Positions 43,901 through 52,552 of a DNA stretch of 64,000 nt are shown here, in pieces. The notes below the pieces were generated by a model that saw nothing but the letters and a program-made list of their open reading frames with translations, made no database searches and was not told the DNA's origin. Made by a program: the position numbers and the translations under genes. How positions within the stretch are numbered: position 1 is the stretch's first letter; each line of letters starts with the position of its first letter. The stretch lies in the NCBI GenBank assembly GCA_965140775.1, contig OZ223471.1:558001-622000 (forward strand), given 5' to 3'. Source of the stretch: UBA6244 sp965140775. Lineage in GTDB: Bacteria > Bacteroidota > Bacteroidia > Bacteroidales > F082.

Positions 43901-44493
43901 CTAATACCGTCTTCAACCACTTCCAGCGTAATTTGGTAATATACCCGAAGGGTTTTGGTTACCGGATTGTACTGAAATGGCTGTACCAATACCGTTTGTC
44001 CACGAAAATCGCGAATGATATATGGATCGCGTAAAGTGGCCAACTCGCCGGGATAGTAGGCATCGGTGCCGTACTGTTTGCCAAAAACATAAGGAATGGT
44101 ACCCGGATCAATGTCGCGGGTTAAATTCCCTTTGGAAGGAGCAACCAGGATGTTTCGATACTCTTTATATTCCGAACTTACAATGTTTACCTTCATTTTG
44201 GCCCTGTTGGGAATAATCAACGAAGTGGCCATGAGTGGCAAATCAGGAGCCCCTGCCAGCAATATGGGCGCCCCTTCTTCCAATTTAATTTTAATGGCTT
44301 CGCCTCTGTCGGTGTTGATGTTTTCAAAATAATAGCCCGACAAATTATATTGCAAGGTGGTGGTAGTAGCCGAAGACTCAACCAAAGTTAGTTTGGAGGC
44401 TTCCACTTGATTTCCGTCCACTTGTGTCCAACTTCCGGCTGTTAGCCAAAAGAAACTTACAAGCAGTACGAGCGATAAGGTGATTTTTTTCAT
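40906..44493 (-). CDS. Gingipain-like C25 cysteine peptidase with T9SS sorting domain
   Basis: 1195 residues. Signal peptide (ITLSLVLLVSFFWLTAGS); a propeptide of about 200 residues (Peptidase_C25 propeptide-like, TRDIDPGTIPYVFG). The C25 catalytic domain covers ~235-580: LLLVGDSQQVPSS, His in IINYTGHGSDNSWGSSG, Cys in FIFSVACVNGNFV. Several Ig-like and CARDB-like domains follow (NNGKLDAGETADVLISVKNSG), then an alpha/beta module (~930-1090: IPVLLVNMANV, GGRVYMEGGDTWAYDE) and a type A T9SS domain (AYPNPFNNQVTF ... SGIYVYRLTVADK). It would be secreted and cut proteins outside the cell. Substrate preference is unknown. Confidence 0.92.
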   Translation of the reverse strand: MKKITLSLVLLVSFFWLTAGSWTQVDGNQVEASKLTLVESSATTTTLQYNLSGYYFENINTDRGEAIKIKLEEGAPILLAGAPDLPLMATSLIIPNRAKMKVNIVSSEYKEYRNILVAPSKGNLTRDIDPGTIPYVFGKQYGTDAYYPGELATLRDPYIIRDFRGQTVLVQPFQYNPVTKTLRVYYQITLEVVEDGISTINTLDAPENPESVVGGFNHIYARHFINYQSSSRYTPVEEEGNMLVICYADFMDSIQPFIDWKIKTGMPVELVDVASIGNASAIKSYVANYYNTKGLAYLLLVGDSQQVPSSTVGGNDSDNNYTYVVGSDHYPDLFCGRFSAETEQHVATQVQRVLEYEQTPISDTTWYRKLIGIASDQGPGDDGEYDYQHIRKIGNEKLIPYGYNYAYEYFDGSQGGNDAPGSPNPSTVAVGINSGATIINYTGHGSDNSWGSSGFSSTNVNQLTNVGKLPFIFSVACVNGNFVNGNCFAEAWMRAEDGGEPTGAIATLMSTINQSWNPPMAGQDEMNDILTEAYANNIKRTFAGISMNGCMLMNDEYGSDGNEMTDTWTVFGDPSLVIRTNYPQNMMVSHPAEIHIGESSMTLSCNAEGAKAALTFNGAILGTAIVSGGTATIMFEPLTELGTADLVVTGYNYIPYMSTIDIIPEMGPFMTITGKVLDDNVGGNGDGMMDYAEDIDLSVSLTNVGVEDGFGIYGILSSNSPYITITSDSAFFGDIALSDTATVLNAYAFSVSNDLPNMALVTFTLTSYDQDGTMWTSNFMLLGHSPKLDFAGFTIDDAATGNNNGKLDAGETADVLISVKNSGSSAAYQVMTQLTPSGNYITMNTDVQNFGDIMKGETQTMAFSITAAGDTPAGYSANFAVEALAEYDISMGDSFYTIVGQIPVLLVNMANVATADSMMACLQVLQVGVEETDALPETLEIYSSIFIMLGSYPDNHVLTTDEGNALADYLLAGGRVYMEGGDTWAYDEPTAAHLLFFIKGTDDGSGDLGTVNGDLMNFAANYSFEYNGINNYVDRLVALEGGNVLFNNASPAYVTAVSYENDTYKTIGASFEFAGLGNQPGSTKDGLMAEILHFFGVTFTWTGVNENPEQQYGMTAYPNPFNNQVTFTFQLDQNSPVSFEVYDMTGRRVMVQNQQMLSAGSHTIQWNAETAQSGIYVYRLTVADKVITNKLVRTR

Positions 44494-44620
44494 TGGTAGT
44501 TAATTTATTATCTGTGACTCATATGAGATTTATCATCGAAAAATCATGCTTTAGTGCTTTATAACGATTTCTTTCTGATGCATTTACTATGATTTTTTTC
44601 CAAAATATTCCCCGTTAGCT

Positions 44621-47600
44621 TTAGTTGTTGACAACAATTTTACTGGTTAATTTACCTTCGGGTGTAGTTACCACCACATAGTAAACTCCGCTATTTAGCT
44701 GACTTACATCGATATGTGCCGTCGAACGATCGCCGTTGGCAACAAATACATTCGGACAAGCCATCACTTCACGACCCAGCATATCAAGCAAAGATAATGA
44801 AGATTGGTTATTGGTTGAAGCGTTTAACTCAATGGTGAGCGTTTGGGTGGCTGGATTGGGGTAAACCAACAATTCTGATTTTACCTGGGTCTGATCTTCA
44901 ATTCCTGTCCACACAAAGGGAATCTGGAAGAAATAGAGGATTTCGGCCATCAGACCGTCTTTGGTGCTGGTGGCTGAATTTTCCAAACCGCCAAATTCAA
45001 AGGAGGTTCCGATGGTTTTGTAGGTATCGTTTTCGTAAGCAACAGCCACATCGTAACCCATTTCTGCATTTTTGAACAGGGTGAAAGCGGTTCCGGTTGG
45101 TACGATGTGATCGATATAACTGTTGGCGCCGTCGTAAACAAAGTCGTAGTTGGCGGCAAAACTACCGGGTTCACCGGTTACCTGCGATAAGTCACCTGTA
45201 CCATCGCCTGTTCCGTTGATGTGGAACATGGCATGGGCCAAAGTTTGCGGATCGTAAGCCCAGGTGTCGCCACCTTCCATGTACACGCGGCCACCATTGC
45301 TGATAAAGTCCTCTACCTTATTGCCTTCTTCGGTGCTAAGTACATGGTTGTCGGGATATGTTCCCAAAGAAATGAACAGGCTTTGATAGATGTTGAGATC
45401 ATCGGGCAGGGTGGTGCTCATTTCACTGCCCACGGTCAGGGTAGTAAAGCATTGTTGCATTTCTGCTGCCGTGTTGTTCGATTGTGCCAAATCGACAATC
45501 AACACAGGAATTTGTCCGATGGTCACATTGAAATTACCACTTCCACTGATACCGAAATCAGCCATCCATTCGATGGTTTGACTGGCAATAACGCCCGAAG
45601 GCGCATCCGGTGCGGCGGTTACATTGAATGATTGGCTAACCAACTCTCCGGCATTTATTTCGCCGTATGACAGCTGAGCCTGATTGATGGTTAAGTGGGG
45701 GCTGGTGGTTGACAACAAGCCCTGGGTGGTATATGCAGTGGCAGAACCAGTATTGCTAAGGTTTATTACAAAATTTGCCGTTTCGCCCTGATCGAGTTTG
45801 CCGTTTCCGTTACCCATGCTGTCATCGATAGTAAACCCGGCGTAAGTAAGTACCGGAGCATGTCCGATATCCGAAAAGTTGGAGACAAATTCATCGCCGG
45901 TAGAAATGGTAGCCACCACGTTGAACAGGATGGATTCCATATCGGGAATATCGTCGGCCACCGTAAACTGAAATGGCGCACTACCTTGTACACTCTGTCC
46001 GGCAGGGATGGTGCCAAAATTTACTGTATTATTAGTTAGCGTGATGTACGGATTGTTGGTAGAAAGCACCACCTCAACATCCAATGCATCATCCGAGCCT
46101 ACGTTTTCCATGGTCAACTCAATACCTTCACTTTCGTGGTAGGTGAATCCCAGTCCGGTAACCTGATGACTTTCATAAACCACATAAGGTCCATCGGCAG
46201 GTATCACGGGGATGGTGGTAATAATAGGTTGATAATTTTGAGCTGTAACCACCAGATCGGCATCTCCGGGGCTGACAAACGGATCAAATTCGAGCATAAG
46301 GTTTCCTGAGGCATCGGCAATACCCATACCATGAAGTTGGTTGTTCATCGACAAACCCACGTAAGCATAAGGCACAGCAGAAATGGTAATGGAAGTTTGT
46401 CCGATGGTGATGGCGGGTGTAAAGGTTATCGGCATAACCGGAGGCAGGGAATAATAAATCATGAGCGAAGGATCGCCCATCAGGTTGTAGATATCCCAAT
46501 AGTATTCTTCAAAGCCGGATCCGCTTTCGGATACGGCCAGATTTCCGGCAAAAATCTGCTGATCCATGGTGGTGTACCATTCGGCAAATGGTTCTCCATG
46601 GTCGTGGAAGGCGCGGTCGTAGTTACCCAAACCTGTTTCTTCATAGGATGGAGGATTTTCATTAATCGCTCCAACACCTACGCCAAAATAGTAATCTTCG
46701 TCCCAGTAAGTACTGTTCGATCCTCCGATGTATCCCACGGCACCTTTGTTGGGGGCACGCAAAATTTCTTCGGCAAAACAAACTGTTTGGTATTCGCTTG
46801 AAGAACAGCAGTTTCCGATAAGTAAACCGTATTTATCCTGATTTTGCAGGTTGGCGATATCGCTAATGGAAAACGACGGATCGGCCCAACCATTGGGGCT
46901 GCAGTGTGCAGTGTAGTTGGCGAAAGTAACCCCGTCGCTCACATTTTGATGGATGTTGTTGGCATTGCTTCCCGACTCAGGGTATAAATATGTGTGTGAA
47001 AAAATTCCATGGTCTTCGTTAAAATAATTGATGGTGCCATAGTTGATTTGTCCGTTTCCATGACTTGCTCCGTGAGACCCATCCATACCTGCCACCATCA
47101 CCACAGTGTCGAGATAGGTAGGATTTGGCATGGTAAATTGCTCATATTGCAGGGTTTTGTCGATGTAAGGCTGCAATTGATCGGCATTTTGAGCTGAAAA
47201 ACGTCCGTAAAAAATCTCCGGAAATAAATCGCCTGTGTATTCCACGTAATTGCGGTCGGTAACTCCATTGCCATTGTTATAGGCCGGAATTTCATCTATG
47301 TCGCCCACAAACAAAACAAAGGAAGGCGCAGGGTCGTCGGGTGTACCCGCATCGTACAAGCCTTGCAAATAGGCCTTGATGTCGGCCAAAGAGGTGCCAA
47401 TCACATCGGTGTATGCCTCCACCACGGTAAAACCTTTGCGTGTTTTCCATTGGATAAATGGTTGCAGCTGATCGGCAAACATGGGATCGGAAACAATCAC
47501 ATATTTTACTGGATAGGTGGTCAGGTTTTCGCGTGATGCCACCGGGGTATAGTTGATGAGGGCATTGTAGGGTGCAGTGAAATATGGCGAGGCCAATCGT

Positions 47601-48232
47601 TGTTTTTCAGCACGGGTCAACTCCAGGTCGCCATTTTCAAAAACCAATTCAAATTTCAGGTTTTCAAATACCTTAACAGTGTTGGTTACCGGGTTGTAAC
47701 GCACGGGAGCAATGTCAACGCGTGCAATGTTGACCCCACGCATCCGACCCAATACGTCAACCGAAACCAGTGCATCGGTGTTGAACTGATCGGTTTCATA
47801 CATGTTGGTGTTTATTTGAAATTCTTCAGTAGGACCACATTTGGATTGTGATGGTTGAACCGGAACCAGGGGATGGTTGATACCCCACTGAGCCAAACTA
47901 TAAGTGTGTTCGTCGTAGCTTACCACTTTCACTTTTACCTGTGCGCCATAAGGAATTTCTATCAATTGACGTATTACCGGCAATTCGGGAGTGCCCACAG
48001 TGGTATTGTGGGTGTAGCCGGCCAGCGATAGCCGACTGAATACGCCTTCGGTTAAAGAAATCTTTTCAGAGGATACTTCACCAACGGTGTTCTCAAATAC
48101 CAGTCTCTCTGATGAATTGGCCAACATCTTCAATTGGGTTTGGCCGGTAGAAAAGGTAGCGGCCATGGATTGGAAAGTCGACACGACCACCAGGAGGGTG
48201 ATGCCGAAAATAATACGTGTAAAATTGCGCAT
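44621..48232 (-). CDS. Gingipain-like C25 cysteine peptidase with T9SS sorting domain
   Basis: 1203 residues. Signal peptide (IIFGITLLVVVSTFQSMAA), propeptide (~30-225), and a C25 catalytic domain (~230-600): FVLFVGDIDEIPAYNNGNG, His in NYTAHCSPNGWADP, Cys in LLIGNCCSSSEYQT, with GDPSLMIYYSLPP near the end. Then Ig/CARDB-like repeats (NGNGKLDQGETANFVINLSN), the same alpha/beta module as in the neighbouring peptidase (GGRVYMEGGDTWAYDPQ, TKDGLMAEILYFF) and a sorting domain (VYPNPATQTLTI ... NSGVYYVVVTTPEG). It is closest to the pseudogene at 35439-39415 in its catalytic domain, but shares its C-terminal half with 40906-44493, suggesting domain exchange. The spacing to the next peptidase gene is 127 bases. 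Confidence 0.92.
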   Translation of the reverse strand: MRNFTRIIFGITLLVVVSTFQSMAATFSTGQTQLKMLANSSERLVFENTVGEVSSEKISLTEGVFSRLSLAGYTHNTTVGTPELPVIRQLIEIPYGAQVKVKVVSYDEHTYSLAQWGINHPLVPVQPSQSKCGPTEEFQINTNMYETDQFNTDALVSVDVLGRMRGVNIARVDIAPVRYNPVTNTVKVFENLKFELVFENGDLELTRAEKQRLASPYFTAPYNALINYTPVASRENLTTYPVKYVIVSDPMFADQLQPFIQWKTRKGFTVVEAYTDVIGTSLADIKAYLQGLYDAGTPDDPAPSFVLFVGDIDEIPAYNNGNGVTDRNYVEYTGDLFPEIFYGRFSAQNADQLQPYIDKTLQYEQFTMPNPTYLDTVVMVAGMDGSHGASHGNGQINYGTINYFNEDHGIFSHTYLYPESGSNANNIHQNVSDGVTFANYTAHCSPNGWADPSFSISDIANLQNQDKYGLLIGNCCSSSEYQTVCFAEEILRAPNKGAVGYIGGSNSTYWDEDYYFGVGVGAINENPPSYEETGLGNYDRAFHDHGEPFAEWYTTMDQQIFAGNLAVSESGSGFEEYYWDIYNLMGDPSLMIYYSLPPVMPITFTPAITIGQTSITISAVPYAYVGLSMNNQLHGMGIADASGNLMLEFDPFVSPGDADLVVTAQNYQPIITTIPVIPADGPYVVYESHQVTGLGFTYHESEGIELTMENVGSDDALDVEVVLSTNNPYITLTNNTVNFGTIPAGQSVQGSAPFQFTVADDIPDMESILFNVVATISTGDEFVSNFSDIGHAPVLTYAGFTIDDSMGNGNGKLDQGETANFVINLSNTGSATAYTTQGLLSTTSPHLTINQAQLSYGEINAGELVSQSFNVTAAPDAPSGVIASQTIEWMADFGISGSGNFNVTIGQIPVLIVDLAQSNNTAAEMQQCFTTLTVGSEMSTTLPDDLNIYQSLFISLGTYPDNHVLSTEEGNKVEDFISNGGRVYMEGGDTWAYDPQTLAHAMFHINGTGDGTGDLSQVTGEPGSFAANYDFVYDGANSYIDHIVPTGTAFTLFKNAEMGYDVAVAYENDTYKTIGTSFEFGGLENSATSTKDGLMAEILYFFQIPFVWTGIEDQTQVKSELLVYPNPATQTLTIELNASTNNQSSLSLLDMLGREVMACPNVFVANGDRSTAHIDVSQLNSGVYYVVVTTPEGKLTSKIVVNN

Positions 48233-48403
48233 AAAATTAATTTAATGTGATTCAAATAGATTAATGATCCTTATGCCTAAAAACATGAAACATGACAAAC
48301 CCATGTATGAAAAGGTTGTATGTACAATATCTGCCAAATGTTTCTCCATGGTTTTACCCATTGTATAATTGGTTTGGCAGATGGTTGATGTTGGCATGTT
48401 ATT

Positions 48404-48868
48404 TTATTCTTGAATGGAAAAAACTTCAAAACTTAAACTGTGATCGATGAGCAGAACCGTATCCGGATAATATTGCCAATGGTAATGTTTGGCCGTTCCG
48501 GTCATTCGATTTTGACTGCCGTTTTGGGTGAGGGTAACGTGAAGCGAACTGGTAGATCCGTCCATGTTGACGAAATGATCGTTGTTGTTTTTTGAAATCG
48601 TAAAGGTGGCTTCATACAAGTCGGGAGCCAACACAGAAAATTTAATTCGGGAATTGCTCAATTCCACCACATCGATGCTGGTTTCTGTATCAAAAAATTG
48701 CTCGCCGGAGGTTTCAGAATAATAATCACCGGTTCCCAGGTAGCTGCCCACCCACACCGATGGCGAACAATCTTCACAATAAACCCACGAGGAAGTAGTT
48801 TCTTTTTTACATCCAGCAAACAGGAGGGTTATTAGCCCGACAAACAACAACAAAGTCCTCACATTCAT
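48404..48868 (-). CDS. Small lipoprotein of unknown function
   Basis: 154 residues with a lipoprotein signal (LLLFVGLITLLFAGC) and a KKETTSSW tether. YCEDCSP has a CxxC pair near the N-terminus. The remainder is a predicted small beta-barrel or sandwich (WVGSYLGTGDYYSETSGEQF, MDGSTSSLHVTLTQNGSQNR, LSFEVFSIQE), similar in outline to other small Bacteroidota lipoproteins that bind no known ligand. It is transcribed in the same direction as the downstream peptidase but 171 bases away. The gap 48233-48403 holds nothing clear. Confidence 0.75.
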   Translation of the reverse strand: MNVRTLLLFVGLITLLFAGCKKETTSSWVYCEDCSPSVWVGSYLGTGDYYSETSGEQFFDTETSIDVVELSNSRIKFSVLAPDLYEATFTISKNNNDHFVNMDGSTSSLHVTLTQNGSQNRMTGTAKHYHWQYYPDTVLLIDHSLSFEVFSIQE

Positions 48869-49050
48869 AAATGTCAGTCAATTACGGTGCAAATATATAA
48901 AACAATGGGGTTAAAATCACCTGGTTTTAATGAGATTAATCAGGCGCATTGGTGAAGATATTTTTAGTTTGTCCCGTGAATGTCACCGATATCCCTTTAT
49001 TTGCGGTGGTGTGTGCACCAAAAAAATGATCAATTGCGATGTTTTTTTTG

Positions 49051-49130
49051 TTCAAGGGATCAAGGGATCAAGGGATCAAGGGTTCAAGGGATCAAGGGTT
49101 CAAGGGTTCAAAAGTTCAAGGGTTCAACCC
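49051..49130 (+). repeat. Ten tandem copies of an 8 bp repeat (WTCAAGGG)
   Basis: TTCAAGGG or ATCAAGGG ten times in register, the eighth (TTCAAAAG) and tenth (TTCAACCC) diverged. The A/T at position 1 alternates irregularly. The unit length is not a multiple of three, so this is not a coding repeat. Number of units may vary between strains by slippage. Confidence 0.9.
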
Positions 49131-49302
49131 CGAAGGATTTCGGGGCAAGAGTTCAAGGGGTTGGTTGTTAGTTTGTTATGTCGTTTATGTATTTTTGCCT
49201 CCTTACTTATTACTCTTTACTCTTTACTCCCTACTCCCCCCAAAGGTTTTCGGGGCTCAGTGTTTTGGGTTTTTCAGCGTCGGCTGCAATGAGGATATTG
49301 AT

Positions 49303-49601
49303 ATCCCGATGGGATTAAATGTTTATAGATAGAATTGGCACAATATATTATGCGACCCCGACGGGGTCGGATAAACCACACCTCCGTTGCTATAAACATG
49401 GGAATCCTTCGGATTCATTTGCAATCCATTCAAGCAAATAGCCCGCCTTAATCCCTTAGGGATTGAATGTTTATAGGAAATATTTGTCGATGAAATGCGA
49501 CCCCGACGGGGTCGAACAATAAAATCCTCAAGTTCTGAATTCCTGTTTCCTTCCGCCCGGGAATGAATTCCGGGGCTAATTGTCATGCGTACCTACGGTA
49601 C
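49303..49601. repeat. Cluster of short palindromes with three-base loops
   Basis: ATCCC-GAT-GGGAT (49303-49315), CGACCCC-GAC-GGGGTCG (49353-49369 and again 49498-49514), GAATCC-TTC-GGATTC (49402-49416), AATCCC-TTA-GGGATT (49450-49464) and GTACC-TAC-GGTAC (49589-49601). The element with AATGTTTATAG followed by GCGACCCCG occurs twice. They resemble the hairpins at 32.3-34.7 kb in layout but not in sequence, so they probably belong to a different REP-like family. Confidence 0.75.
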
Positions 49602-49678
49602 TTTTGGCCCTATTCTCCTAACTTTGGACTTCCGACTCCCCACGAAGGCTTTCGGGATCCGACTCCCCCCCGATGGCT

Positions 49679-51335
49679 CCTAAATTCCGCATGTCTCCGC
49701 AAAAAGAATCTGGAAGTGTTTTTATGACCAAAAAATGTAAGAAATTGTTGATTTTTTGGCTTTTTTGACTGCATTAGCTGTAACACATTGAAAAAAGAAT
49801 GCTTAAGGAGCTTCTGTGTTGATCATTTTTTCATTCTGTTGCAATGCCTTTCCTTCTACTTTTTTAGGAAAAAGTGTCAATTAGTTGATAATAAGGCTAT
49901 TAATTGATTTTGGTTATGTTGAGTTCAAAGATAATGTAATGTATTTATTAGAATCTGTAAAGATTTTCAGCGTGATTTGGCGCGAACGCTTGATCCATGT
50001 TGCGGGCAAAATAATAAATCTGAACAAGAACTTTTTTACCCGGTATGTTGGTTTGAGTGTGTCAGTAAGTTGTGAAAAGTGTTGAATAATAAACACATAA
50101 ATATTCTTGAAAAAAGCTGTCAATCCAAGAAAGACAGTGTTGTTTTCCAATGTTGAAAAACACATATTGTTCCATCCCCAATCGTTCTTTAGGATATCAA
50201 ATTGCTTTTCTGGATTTCCCCTGTGGTTATAAAAAATGGCAACTTCAACCGGTGTCATTTCTAGATTGTTCGTTAAAATAGCCCGGTACTCATACGCATC
50301 ATCGGTGAACATATCCATTTGCATGTCATCTCTTAGTTTTCTCTTGACAACAAGCCTGTATGGCTTGGCATCAATACCATCTTCTCTGGCTTGGCTGACA
50401 AAAGGTTCTATCATGATTGATCCAACCTGCATCGGCTCATTGGTGCTATCAGTGATATGTTCCCATTCTCCTAACTGGTTAAAGTACTTGGCTATGTAGC
50501 TGTTTCTACAGCCGATATAAAAATTCTCAACATTTTGTTCCAGTAATTTTACAACATCATACTGGTAAGATGCTGCATCAGCTCTGAAATGGGTGGCCTT
50601 TTTTATATCATTTTGGTTCAATTGCTCAAACAAGCGAGTTAGGGTATCAGACTGAAAGGCTTTTGCATCGCTGTTTCCATTCCTGTTTTCTACAAAGAGA
50701 ACATGCTCCTCATTGAGATAACAAATACCGGGCTGATAACCTGGATTTCTTTTGTAGGTCATCTTACTGTCGCTCTTCTCGTTGAAGATGATGGTATTAT
50801 CGTAGTCTAATGTCAGTTCTTGTGCATCAAATACCCCCTGCTGCTTTAAAAGGGATATGTTAAGTTGATTGATAAACTCATTTGAATTGTAGGTGTGGGT
50901 GATAACTCCGCGTTTGGTTTCGCATTGTTTGTTTTCAACTGCCAACTCCTTTAACCTTCTGAGTACTGTATCCGGACTTGGCATCTTGACAAAAGGATTG
51001 TCTTTAAAGTGACCCCTTAAATGGATTTGCAGATCCTCAATACAGTCCCCACCGCATAGATATATGCTTAACATTGAATTGATTATATCCTTCCATCGAT
51101 ACTCACTCTGATTGGCAAGTGTAGGAAAACTTTTCTCGATTAAGGCATTGATCTGGCTTCGCTCCAAAAAATCAAACACAAAATTTATTCCGCCAAATGC
51201 ACTTATTGATTTACTTTGTTGTATCTTCACCGCAGTATTTGTTAGCACACCAAATATGGTGAAAATACTTGAACTGTAAGACTTTCTCCTGAAATGTTTT
51301 ACAGTTTTTTTTGTTAATAACCTGCGGAATTAAGG
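49679..51335 (-). mobile_element. Complete IS1380-family insertion sequence
   Basis: Inverted ends begin CCTaAATTCCGCA (49679) and CCTtAATTCCGCA (complement of 51335). The 4 bp target duplication GGCT lies at 49675-49678 and 51336-51339. Length 1657 bp is typical of IS1380. It is inserted into the repeat-rich gap, not into a gene. The transposase frame is intact, so the element is probably still mobile. Confidence 0.9.
49914..51248 (-). CDS. IS1380-family transposase
   Basis: 444 residues, the standard length. The N-terminus (SISAFGGINFVFDFLERSQIN) and SPDTVLRRLKEL are characteristic. The DDE catalytic core has LTLDYDNTIIFNEK (first Asp), the GYQPGICYLN segment, and ATHFRADAASYQYDV (second Asp, after FR), with a Glu later in NHRGNPEKQFDILKNDWGW. 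It cuts and pastes the surrounding element. The coding frame has no lesions. Confidence 0.93.
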   Translation of the reverse strand: MLTNTAVKIQQSKSISAFGGINFVFDFLERSQINALIEKSFPTLANQSEYRWKDIINSMLSIYLCGGDCIEDLQIHLRGHFKDNPFVKMPSPDTVLRRLKELAVENKQCETKRGVITHTYNSNEFINQLNISLLKQQGVFDAQELTLDYDNTIIFNEKSDSKMTYKRNPGYQPGICYLNEEHVLFVENRNGNSDAKAFQSDTLTRLFEQLNQNDIKKATHFRADAASYQYDVVKLLEQNVENFYIGCRNSYIAKYFNQLGEWEHITDSTNEPMQVGSIMIEPFVSQAREDGIDAKPYRLVVKRKLRDDMQMDMFTDDAYEYRAILTNNLEMTPVEVAIFYNHRGNPEKQFDILKNDWGWNNMCFSTLENNTVFLGLTAFFKNIYVFIIQHFSQLTDTLKPTYRVKKFLFRFIILPATWIKRSRQITLKIFTDSNKYITLSLNST

Positions 51336-51391
51336 GGCTATCGGGGCCTGACTCCGGACTCCGGACTTCTTACATAAGTCACTTAAAAATA

Positions 51392-52276
51392 CTACCTAAC
51401 AAACAACTTCCTGGTGGTTGTTGCCTGACCTTGCCTTACAGAAATTAGAATAAATCCTCGATAGCGGCCGGTTACAGGAAGGGTAAAGCGCTGGTTTTGT
51501 GTAGTAAACCTATCAATGATTTGGCCATTGAGTCGTGTAAGTGTAATGGTGCTTGGCTCCGGCGACCTTGTTTCAACCACGATTTGCCGGTCCGGTTCTG
51601 AAACATATATTTTGGAGTATGTTTCTACTTCCCGGTTTCCGATATCGGTGATTACCAACCAACAACTGTTAAATTCCGGATTTTGGTAAAAAAGGATTTC
51701 CTCTTCGCTGGAGCAAAGCAGTGCATATAGTCCGCACAGTCCGCCAAAAATCTCAACGCTGCTGTTCATCACCCCGGCCATGCTGCCAATGCCCCTGAGC
51801 CAGGTTTCGGTTAGGTCGGGATACTCCACACAGCTCAATGTCCAGCGTTCCACATTACCAGTTTCCGAAGCTACCGAATCAACATCAGTGAGTATCAGGT
51901 GCACCGGTTCCAAAGCCCGCGTGTTGTTGATTAAAACCGTATCGCCGATTTGCATGTCGAAATCATAGATAAGTCCTTCTTCCTGATAAAGTTCCCGATA
52001 AAACACACGGTTGTTTTCTTCGCGAATAAAAGCGCCAAAGAAGTCCCATGTTTCGTGAAATTCATCCGATGAAATCATCACCTTTTTATATAAGGTGTCT
52101 TGCACCAGGGTGTCGCCTTCAAACTTGATGTAAAAGGTAGAATAAGCATTTCCCCATGGCTGACAGTGTACGGTGGCGATGGACCATGTTTTGGAGGTAT
52201 CCACAATTTCCTGTGAAATCAACCATGAAGGCAATAGGAAAAGCAATGAAAGTAAAAGTGATTTGGCAGTATTCAT
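51392..52276 (-). CDS. Secreted protein with T9SS-type C-terminal domain
   Basis: 294 residues. Signal peptide (LLLSLLFLLPSWLISQE). The middle is an uncharacterised domain found in many Bacteroidota secreted proteins (FEGDTLVQDTLYKKVMIS, FYRELYQEEGLIYDFDMQIGD, WLRGIGSMAGVM), with two Cys pairs (FGGLCGLYALLCSSEEE). The tail (~215-294) has ISVSEPDRQIV-like strands and LTRLNGQIIDRF...YRGFILISV...RKLFVR, which fits a type A sorting domain although the YPNP turn is degenerate. It is likely secreted or surface bound. Substrate or function is unknown. It stands alone between the IS1380 element and the divergent L,D-transpeptidase. Confidence 0.7.
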   Translation of the reverse strand: MNTAKSLLLSLLFLLPSWLISQEIVDTSKTWSIATVHCQPWGNAYSTFYIKFEGDTLVQDTLYKKVMISSDEFHETWDFFGAFIREENNRVFYRELYQEEGLIYDFDMQIGDTVLINNTRALEPVHLILTDVDSVASETGNVERWTLSCVEYPDLTETWLRGIGSMAGVMNSSVEIFGGLCGLYALLCSSEEEILFYQNPEFNSCWLVITDIGNREVETYSKIYVSEPDRQIVVETRSPEPSTITLTRLNGQIIDRFTTQNQRFTLPVTGRYRGFILISVRQGQATTTRKLFVR

Positions 52277-52552
52277 GAGTATGTAGCGTTAAGTAGTACG
52301 GGCAAATGTATGTATAACAGACCATCCGAAGCCCCAAAAGGTTGATGTTGGGATGTGATATATTGCAGTTGATTTGTTTTTTGTTGATTTGTTTTTGGTT
52401 TGAATGGGGTTTTGTCCTTACCCTCGAAGTACATCCAAATATAGCCACGATACTTTACTTAGATTTGCCTCAGGTACAATAATTCAACTTCCGTCCCCGT
52501 TGATTTGTTGGTATATGCCATGGTCAAATCCCAAATACAGTTCACCCGTCAC

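Larger units (their letters stand above)
48869..49678. other. Repeat-rich gap without genes
   Basis: Gene-free. It holds ten 8 bp direct repeats (49051-49130) and five short three-base-loop hairpins (49303-49601). Parts read CCCCGAAGG.TTTCGGGG and similar palindromes near 49130 and 49640. Apparent open frames are translated repeats. Confidence 0.6.

Noticed and set aside
49051..49130. 8 bp repeats as a CRISPR or a coding repeat.
   Set aside because: No spacers; unit length is not a multiple of three; the open frames through it are translated repeat.
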